Assembly (NCBI GenBank): GCA_026874595.1
Contig: CM049309.1
Span: forward strand, 93,086,723 to 93,150,722
Origin: Sipunculus nudus
Taxonomy: Eukaryota > Annelida > Sipuncula > Golfingiida > Sipunculidae
Length of the DNA stretch: 64,000 nucleotides
Reading direction: 5' to 3'
The position numbers were made by a program, and so were the translations under genes. Of this stretch, positions 61,301 to 64,000 are shown piece after piece. Each line of letters starts with the position of its first letter. Within the stretch, counting starts at the first letter, position 1. A model generated the notes under the pieces. That model made no database searches. It worked only from the letters and a program-made list of their open reading frames with translations, and had not been told where the DNA came from.

Positions 61301-63319
61301 TAAATGGTAAAACTGAAAATCAGCTAACACTGAATGTGTGATACACTATAATGTACATCCCCAATAAAATGAGAATATGTCTCATGATGATCTGGATCAC
61401 CTCAGAATACAGAAGTCTCACAAAATGTAACCACTCAATCTGGCTTTTACAGCTACTCACTTCAGGTACTTTTCATAAAGATGACTCGTTAATCTGGTTC
61501 TGAAGCGCAGTTTGAGCTCATTGAGTCCGTACTGAAGGAAGACATAACAATAAACTTATAATAACTACAACATATACATAAATAAATTACATACAAAATA
61601 ATACACAAAATTACATTTGTCTGTTAGTTACATTATATCTGAAATCTTCCTCTTACCAATTTAATCAGATTTAATAAAATGGAGTTAATACCTTTTTAAG
61701 TCAGAAAGTACAATTGCTGCATCTGATGCTGCTTGCAGCAGCTAAACCTAAACATTGCTGTGCTGGAAGATTCGCATGAATTTTCATGAAATTTTATGCA
61801 AGTGCAAATTAACATTTAATGCATGCACATTATTTAAATAAAAGACATATTTGCAGTCACGGGCTACCAAATCTTTATATACCGGTTCCCTTTGCTTTCA
61901 ATTTCAGCTTGTCCAGTGTGAAGCAGTGTGGGGTCTATTTGTAATATTGTGTACTATTGTGATCCCTTTATTGCACCTGACTTTACTCAACATCTGCTTG
62001 TCATTGATGTCGGTGAACAAAGCAAGCCGTTCCCAAAGATTGGTCTGTCCCAGCTGGGAAATTAGTGGGCTTTCCTATACAATAACATAATTTTCACAGG
62101 ATTTATTTTCATGTAAGCAAATCCCTTGTGAAATCTTGTTCAATACTAAGTAACCCACAACATTACCTTGCTGACTAAAAATTTATATCTTACAAATTCA
62201 TTACATCTGAAAAGAACATTTATCTAGTATGGGACTGATATGACCACTTCATTGCCAAGCAATTTAGCAGTATCCTCGGCGATGTATCAGGGATAACCCT
62301 AGCCAAATAGGCACGCGCTTGTAGCCAGACCAAAGAGCTTTCACCTTTCACACCTCTATGTGCAAGGTTTCTTATCAAGATTGCATCAGACGCGATCCGC
62401 GATCCCAGTGCTAACTCCATCTTATCAAATCTCCTAGCTCTTACTTTACAATACACTGACATGTTCATTTAATGAATTTTGTAACTGAAACTAAACAAGA
62501 TTTTACTAAATTTATTAATTGAAATAAACATAAGACATACTGAGGAGCATGTATATTATATAAATACGCCTATCTAATCAAATACATACCACTATATGAT
62601 ACCCCTATTCTCTCATTCAACTGCTACAAATTAACAATATCTAACAACTTCCCTATGAATTTGACGAAGATTAAATGTATTCTGTTTGAGATAGTGCACA
62701 CGAAAGAAAGTGTCACTGACAGACAGAAGGACAAGGTGATCACTTTAGTTCACCACTTTCAAGCTGGGCCCAAAAAAATTACTGGTGTATGTTGGTCTCT
62801 TTTTAATTTTCTTTTTTTTTTATTTTAAATCTTTTGATATTTTATATATTTGATTAGATTGAAAAAGACTGTTGATATACCTTACCTTAAGAAGGTTGTT
62901 GATAAGTGAAATCTGTAATCAGAGAAAACACATGAAATTACATTGTGTACTTTACAGAAACCAAAAAATAAAAAATCAAAATAGTTTATATTAACTTTAC
63001 AGAACTAGACAGCATATAGAGGACTTAATCGCATTCAACATTCACTGTAAGCTAAAGTTAATATTATCCAATCTGGATCATATTTGTAAATGCTTAGGTA
63101 CATTCTGCAGCAATAAATATGATATAAGAAAGTATAAAACCAACTAAGGGTAAACAGAGATGTTTTAGGGGCTGACACATGATAGGGTATGAAGTTAATC
63201 ACTGAGACCATCAGATAAAAATTAAAATAAATAAATTACAAGAACTTACAACAGGCATTGCATAGACAAACTTCACAAGGTGTTTCTTGAACAGGTCCAG
63301 GTTCCGGCCGATGATAGCA
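25267..63319 (-). CDS. ABCD3: ABCD3/PMP70 peroxisomal half-ABC transporter, 21 exons, 5'-partial
   Basis: This is a subfamily D half transporter. In animals ABCD3 sits in the peroxisomal membrane as a dimer and uses ATP to import long-chain and branched-chain acyl-CoAs and bile-acid intermediates. Twenty-one exons give 1645 coding bases that join without frameshift: 63250-63319, 62886-62912, 61461-61531, 60716-60839, 59919-60028, 56539-56628, 56230-56299, 55880-55949, 54570-54667, 54202-54293, 53541-53638, 52560-52626, 51248-51311, 36887-36964, 36253-36318, 33827-33940, 32091-32141, 31723-31767, 29327-29431, 25768-25824, 25267-25344. The membrane domain contains the EAA-like motif [13 protein letters not shown]. 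The nucleotide-binding domain has [23 protein letters not shown] and TVSHRKS, and the protein ends DTVEFGS. The C-terminal YYLHMDGRG and VEFGS match ABCD3 as I know it, rather than ABCD1/2 or ABCD4. The first exons (start codon, peroxisomal targeting region) lie beyond 64000. No promoter is visible. All introns from 51247 downward are phase 0. Confidence 0.97.
25768..25824 (-). CDS. ABCD3: ABCD3 exon e20, H-loop
   Basis: The exon encodes [24 protein letters not shown] contains the H-loop His needed for ATP hydrolysis. The acceptor is TTTTCAG and the donor GTGAGT; both phases are 0. Confidence 0.98.
26178..29010 (-). repeat. ~146-bp tandem array, about 20 units, carrying exon e19 tail copies
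   Basis: CATGAGGTAATCTTCTACAT begins units at 26184, 26331, 26477, 26624 and so on to 28972. Each unit includes, on the coding strand, TATGTACTAGCATTGTAGAG then AT|GTAAGGAGGCATCC. The e19 3' end is TATGTACCAGCACTGTAGAG then AG|GTAAGGAAGCACCC. Homology continues about 44 bases into the intron. The unit itself is built from shorter TCTACATCTATACAT sub-repeats. Confidence 0.92.
29010..29326 (-). repeat. ~102-bp repeats between exon e19 and the 146-bp array
   Basis: TTGTCTTCTACATCTATAAA or a variant recurs at about 29030, 29131 and 29233, each followed by ATGTACAGACACCTGAC. These units share the TCTACATCTATA core with the main array but lack the exon tail. They appear to be a related sub-family between source exon and array. 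Confidence 0.8.
29327..29431 (-). CDS. ABCD3: ABCD3 exon e19, Walker B and D-loop; source of the 146-bp array
   Basis: The exon encodes [20 protein letters not shown] then [21 protein letters not shown] is Walker B with the catalytic Glu and SAVSVD is the D-loop. The acceptor is CTTACAG and the donor GAG|GTAAGG. Diverged copies of its last 22 bases and donor recur in about 20 units of the array in the next intron. Confidence 0.98.
29432..31722 (-). other. ABCD3 intron between e18 and e19
   Basis: AT-rich intron. Imperfect CTATTACTATTAC trinucleotide runs occur at about 29630-29690 and 31480-31610. No other element was recognised. Confidence 0.5.
31723..31767 (-). CDS. ABCD3: ABCD3 exon e18, ABC signature
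   Basis: This 45-nt exon encodes [23 protein letters not shown] is the ABC signature that closes the ATP sandwich of the partner subunit. The acceptor is TTTGACAG and the donor GTAAGT; both phases are 0. Confidence 0.97.
32091..32141 (-). CDS. ABCD3: ABCD3 exon e17 (REGGWDSVQ)
   Basis: The exon encodes [17 protein letters not shown], leading to the signature motif. The acceptor is TTTTGTAG and the donor GTCAGT; both phases are 0. Confidence 0.96.
32780..33852 (-). repeat. 71-bp tandem array, about 15 units, each with exon e16 tail and 5' splice site
   Basis: CCTAGTGTGG recurs at 32808, 32879, 32950 and on to 33801 with a 71-bp step. Each unit contains 26 bases identical or nearly so to the last 26 bases of exon e16 (33827-33852), joined to about 45 bases of intron head. 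On the coding strand the exon tail reads CTGGCTGAGATCTTGGAGAG then G|GTATGT. The two units farthest from the exon (about 32829 and 32900) have lost the donor GT. Confidence 0.95.
33827..33940 (-). CDS. ABCD3: ABCD3 exon e16 ([12 protein letters not shown]), source of the 71-bp array
   Basis: The exon encodes [20 protein letters not shown] then [34 protein letters not shown] is diagnostic of ABCD proteins. The acceptor is GATGACAG and the donor AGG|GTATGT. The last 26 bases of the exon (33827-33852) and the adjoining intron head are repeated about 14 more times downstream in the transcript. Confidence 0.97.
33941..34424 (-). other. ABCD3 intron e15-e16, proximal part
   Basis: No repeat or coding feature was recognised before the TIR element at 34425. 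Confidence 0.4.
34425..36137. mobile_element. 1.7-kb DNA-transposon-like element with ~31-bp TIRs, TA flanks
   Basis: CACCAGAACCTGTCGTGAGA at 34427 and, in reverse complement from 36135, CACCAGAACCTGCAGTGAGG form inverted termini matching at about 27 of 31 positions including TA. TA borders both ends. Subterminal GGACACCT and GTGTCC motifs recur. Inside is a diverged duplication (35160-35360 and 35440-35620, ATTCAATATG core). The 112-residue frame at 35502-35840 has no recognised transposase motif, so it looks non-autonomous. TA flanks suggest the Tc1/mariner/pogo group. Confidence 0.6.
36253..36318 (-). CDS. ABCD3: ABCD3 exon e15, up to the Q-loop glutamine
   Basis: The exon encodes [20 protein letters not shown] and PQ. 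The terminal Gln is the Q-loop residue that contacts magnesium and the membrane domain. The exon is short (66 nt), with acceptor CTTTTCAG, donor GTCAGT and phase 0 on both sides. Confidence 0.96.
36887..36964 (-). CDS. ABCD3: ABCD3 exon e14, Walker A
   Basis: The exon encodes [20 protein letters not shown] then [15 protein letters not shown] is a complete Walker A loop with the phosphate-binding Lys. The acceptor is AATTCAG and the donor GTGATA; both phases are 0. Confidence 0.98.
37362..37392 (-). mobile_element. Isolated stem-loop terminus of a fourth (D) family
   Basis: CTAGTGGCCCATGGGCCATG then ACGCTCAGCTGG has the same order as family A ends: CT(A/T)G edge, palindrome around CCATGG, then CGCTCAGCTG. 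No matching other end was identified. Confidence 0.45.
37533..38491 (-). mobile_element. Family C copy C-2, truncated by A-b
   Basis: It begins CTAGATGTGTCGGAATGACA and contains about two of the 180-bp type units. It then runs into GATATACATCTTCACTGATG sequence shared with 49655-49700. It is cut at 38491 by family A. Confidence 0.7.
40772..43390 (-). mobile_element. Family A full-length copy A-c, 2.62 kb
   Basis: It runs from CAAGGGACCTATGGGTCACG to CAGCTGAGC, with TAAAA on both sides. It is nearly identical to the copy at 44781 over its length; the first 240 bases differ by only a few substitutions and one 3-base gap. It has no coding capacity. Confidence 0.85.
44781..47392 (-). mobile_element. 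Family A full-length copy A-d, 2.61 kb
   Basis: It is inserted in A2 sequence that reads AGGTTTTTAA before it and TAATAAAAAATTGAGG after it. The empty site AGGTTTTTAATAAAAAATTG is seen elsewhere (43142-43162), which defines the ends with a 3-base overlap, TAA. Confidence 0.88.
49349..49836 (-). mobile_element. Family C short copy C-3, 488 bp
   Basis: It starts CTAGATGTGTCGGAACGACA and ends TATGAGCTGAGGGC, preceded by GGACGG repeats and a TAGGCCATCAGCCTA hairpin. TAA lies on both sides. This copy shows both ends of family C. Confidence 0.75.
49837..50829 (-). repeat. C-type units, then a two-copy ~330-bp direct repeat with an A-like end
   Basis: Bases 49840-50200 hold 180-bp type units. From 50210 and 50542, GGAACTGAT(G/A)GAACACTCCATG-type blocks each end CCAGTGGTTACGATTTGTGC. 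The stretch closes with GGACGGCCGGCCGGACGCCG and GATAGCTCAG...AGTCAGCTGAGC-like sequence at 50829. Confidence 0.65.
51248..51311 (-). CDS. ABCD3: ABCD3 exon e13 (start of the ATPase domain)
   Basis: The exon encodes [20 protein letters not shown] and E, the first beta strands of the nucleotide-binding domain including the adenine-binding region. The acceptor is CTTTGTAG and the donor GTAAAT, phase 0. The next intron is 14.3 kb and full of mobile elements. Confidence 0.96.
51582..51695. mobile_element. Foldback MITE
   Basis: The left arm CTCAACTCAGGGACTTCAAT and TGTACGTAGCTGAAGGTTTC pairs with the right arm GAAACCTACAGCTACGTACA and ATTCCCTGAGTTGAG, leaving a short centre near GGGGCGCC. AATTT borders both sides (a 5-base target duplication). 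It lies in the e12-e13 intron, and the hairpin is nearly perfect over about 40 bases. Confidence 0.75.
51701..52559 (-). other. ABCD3 intron e12-e13, remainder
   Basis: No gene, exon or repeat was recognised. AGGTCA-like motifs near 52185 and 52330 are isolated. Confidence 0.4.
52560..52626 (-). CDS. ABCD3: ABCD3 exon e12 (variable linker)
   Basis: The exon encodes [20 protein letters not shown] and I plus the split AG|G (Arg). This linker is the least conserved part of the family. The assignment rests on position, consensus borders (TTTTTCAG, GTAATA) and phases 1 in and 2 out matching both neighbours. Confidence 0.9.
52806..53490 (-). repeat. 61-bp minisatellite, about 11 units
   Basis: GACACAGAGTACAAATAACA recurs every 61 bases (52861, 52922 and so on). 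Units include CACAGAAGACAGGTGTAAAG. It lies in the intron between e11 and e12. Unlike the e16 and e19 arrays, I see no exon sequence in the unit. Confidence 0.92.
53541..53638 (-). CDS. ABCD3: ABCD3 exon e11 (linker helix)
   Basis: The exon encodes [20 protein letters not shown] then [12 protein letters not shown], ending with G of the split codon G|GT. KYERTMV is an ABCD3 signature in the linker before the ATPase domain. The acceptor is TACCTCCAG and the donor GTAAGA. A 61-bp minisatellite follows in the downstream intron. Confidence 0.95.
54202..54293 (-). CDS. ABCD3: ABCD3 exon e10
   Basis: The exon encodes [20 protein letters not shown] then [10 protein letters not shown] plus the split GG|A (Gly). 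[11 protein letters not shown] is conserved in ABCD3 and forms part of the helical bundle leading to the ATPase domain. The acceptor is TTTACCCAG and the donor GTAATT. Confidence 0.97.
54570..54667 (-). CDS. ABCD3: ABCD3 exon e9 (last transmembrane segment)
   Basis: The exon encodes [20 protein letters not shown] and [12 protein letters not shown]. The [14 protein letters not shown] core is hydrophobic and characteristic of ABCD3. The acceptor is GTTTCCAG and the donor GTGAGA; the entry codon is split with the previous exon and the exit is phase 0. Confidence 0.96.
54736..54760. repeat. Poly-C tract
   Basis: A run of about 16 C residues follows ACAGATATGTCTC in the e8-e9 intron. Confidence 0.7.
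55445..55754 (-). mobile_element. tRNA-derived SINE
   Basis: On the minus strand the head reads GGGACGGCAGTGTAATGGTT (A-box-like) and ends in AGTTCAAATCC, a near-consensus pol III B box (55685-55695). A body of about 220 bases follows, containing GGGTACCAGTAAATACTGGG and AAGGTAACCTACAATCAACG. AAGCAAGG (55445-55452) and AAGCAGGG (55747-55754) form a probable target duplication. Confidence 0.75.
55880..55949 (-). CDS. ABCD3: ABCD3 exon e8 (membrane domain)
   Basis: The exon encodes [20 protein letters not shown] then IAK plus the split codon T|AT (Tyr). It supplies the 23 residues expected between FKKT and YIATVVGY. The acceptor is ATCTTCAG and the donor GTGAGA, exit phase 1. Confidence 0.95.
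56230..56299 (-). CDS. ABCD3: ABCD3 exon e7, EAA-like motif
   Basis: The exon encodes [20 protein letters not shown] followed by FKKT. This is the ABCD EAA-like motif, which in this family couples the membrane domain to the ATPase. The acceptor is TTATGACAG and the donor GTAAAC; exit phase 0. Confidence 0.97.
56539..56628 (-). CDS. ABCD3: ABCD3 exon e6 (LRRP...[10 protein letters not shown])
   Basis: The exon encodes [20 protein letters not shown] then YVNSRLITN, with the split codon AG|T (Ser) at the exit. [13 protein letters not shown] is nearly invariant in ABCD3. The acceptor is GTCCAACAG and the donor GTAATT. Confidence 0.97.
56863..59501 (-). mobile_element. Family A full-length copy A-e, 2.64 kb
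   Basis: It runs from CAAGGGACCCATTGGTCACG to GTCAGCTGAGC with TAAA on both sides. It is more diverged from A-c and A-d than those two are from each other. It fills most of the e5-e6 intron, which would be about 650 bp without it. Confidence 0.85.
59919..60028 (-). CDS. ABCD3: ABCD3 exon e5 (transmembrane helices)
   Basis: The exon encodes [20 protein letters not shown] and then the hydrophobic [16 protein letters not shown], a membrane-spanning segment. The acceptor is ATCTGTAG and the donor GTATGA. The last codon is split AG|G (Arg) into the next exon. The intron downstream holds a full family A element. Confidence 0.96.
60716..60839 (-). CDS. ABCD3: ABCD3 exon e4 (NADQLL loop of the membrane domain)
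   Basis: The exon encodes [20 protein letters not shown] followed by [20 protein letters not shown] and [17 protein letters not shown] is a hallmark of peroxisomal ABCD proteins in the cytosolic region between membrane helices. The acceptor ATATTTAG is followed by G completing Lys. The donor is GTCAGT, phase 0. Confidence 0.97.
61461..61531 (-). CDS. ABCD3: ABCD3 exon e3 (membrane domain)
   Basis: The exon encodes [20 protein letters not shown] then KYL plus the split codon AA|G (Lys). YGLNELKL is a strongly conserved ABCD3 motif. The acceptor is TTCCTTCAG and the donor GTGAGT; the exit phase is 2. Confidence 0.96.
61532..62885 (-). other. ABCD3 intron e2-e3
   Basis: No repeat or coding feature was recognised. 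The open frames at 61851-62090 (+) and 62220-62468 (-) show no known similarity. Confidence 0.4.
62886..62912 (-). CDS. ABCD3: ABCD3 exon e2, 27-nt micro-exon
   Basis: This 27-nt exon encodes ISLINNLLK. It fits exactly between MPV of the previous exon and YGLNELKL of the next, as ABCD3 proteins require. The acceptor is GATTACAG and the donor GTAAGG; both junctions are phase 0. It is too short for ORF finding and would be missed without the protein frame. Confidence 0.93.
63250..63319 (-). CDS. ABCD3: ABCD3 exon e1 of window (membrane domain)
   Basis: The exon encodes [20 protein letters not shown] followed by MPV, matching the ABCD3 stretch just before the second membrane segment. The acceptor is TATTTCAG and the donor GTAAGT. 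The first base T completes a codon begun in an exon outside the window; the exon ends in phase 0. Confidence 0.95.
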
Positions 63320-63632
63320 CTGAAATACCATGCAATATTTTGTATTTTTTCCCAATAACATGCCCAGTACAAGGCTATCACAATTTTGAAACAAACATTT
63401 TCTTTGATTTATAAACACTTATTCTCAAAAGAATATCCCCATGGCCTATAGGTGGCACCGTCTATCGAATGAGGATGCAGGTAACTATATGATAAGAATG
63501 ATACATTAACATTAAACCTTCTGGAGTTTAGGTGTTCTTATGCACAGGGAACAATGTGTCATTAAGACACTGGACGGAATCGCTGAGCTTCTATAGAGAT
63601 TTGACCATTTTGCCTCAAACAATCTTTGGGGG

Positions 63633-64000
63633 TCCAAACCAGGGACATTCTACCCTTTAGTCAAATGGCTTAACAAGTTGGCTATGTCCAAACCAGGGAC
63701 ATTCCACTCTTTAGTCAAATGGCTTAACAAGTCAGCTATGTCCAAACCAGGGACATTCCACTCTTTAGTCAAATGGCTTAACAAGTCAGCTATGTCCAAA
63801 CCAGGGACATTCCACTCTTTAGTCAAATGGCTTAACGAGTTGGCTTTGTCCAAAACCAAGGAACTTTCCACCCTTAAGTCAAATGAAGTCAACAAGTCGA
63901 CTATTTCCAAACCACAGATTTTCCATCCTTTAGTGGCTTAATAAGTCTGCTATGTCCAAACCAGGGACATTCCACCCTATAGTCAAATGGCTTAACAAGT
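63633..64000 (-). repeat. 54-bp minisatellite, at least 6 units, cut by the window edge
   Basis: TCCAAACCAGGGACATTCCA begins units at 63633, 63687, 63741, 63795 and 63849, then diverged units follow. The step of 54 bases keeps frames open on both strands, producing two opposing 86-87 residue frames. It lies in the intron upstream of e1. Confidence 0.9.

Noticed and set aside
25267-63319. Assignment to ABCD1/ABCD2 (ALDP) or ABCD4
   Set aside because: [39 protein letters not shown] and the YYLHMDGRG...VEFGS terminus fit ABCD3/PMP70. ALDP-type proteins differ in the C-terminal region.

Overview
The window is invertebrate genomic DNA, most likely from a mollusc and probably a bivalve. It is AT-rich and intron-rich, with one conserved animal gene embedded in nested transposable elements and minisatellites. 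The mollusc assignment is an inference from the repeat style (elements ending in GGACGG runs and AGCTGAGCTA hairpins, AAGGTCAAGGTCAC repeats, tandem-repeat-bearing non-autonomous elements). Nothing in the window names a species.

The only protein-coding gene I can support is on the minus strand: the peroxisomal half-ABC transporter ABCD3 (PMP70). Twenty-one exons are resolved between 63319 and 25267, each with GT/AG borders and mutually compatible phases. They encode about 548 residues, from just after the N-terminal targeting and first membrane region to the stop codon. The 5' exons (roughly the first 110 residues by comparison with the vertebrate protein) lie beyond the right edge. Walker A, Q-loop, signature, Walker B and H-loop are all intact, so the gene looks functional.

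Layout. 1-3785: repeat fragments and AGGTCA-rich repeats. 3786-19758: a nest in which a B-family element was split by a hAT-like DNA transposon (termini 5271 and 19678, decayed transposase at 17.2-19.3 kb). That transposon was then invaded by a 2.6-kb family A element, which itself carries a 3.4-kb B element and a 0.7-kb insert. A family C array of 180-bp units and a LINE fragment also lie inside it. 19759-25266: more repeats, a 33-bp minisatellite and the region downstream of ABCD3. 25267-63319: ABCD3. Its 14.3-kb intron (36965-51247) is a second nest of A, A2, C and D family elements. Other introns hold a TIR element, a tRNA-derived SINE, a foldback MITE and a full-length family A copy. 63633-64000: a 54-bp minisatellite.

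The most unusual observation is that two large tandem arrays inside ABCD3 (71 bp x about 15 and 146 bp x about 20) are each rooted at an exon's 3' end. Every unit carries a copy of the last 22-26 bases of the exon plus its 5' splice site. One array could in principle supply in-frame 21-nt micro-exons. The second notable pattern is that families A, B and C share one architecture: asymmetric inverted repeats, a stem-loop at one end, insertion at TTA/TAA, and a CT(A/T)G terminus. This resembles Helentron-like non-autonomous elements.
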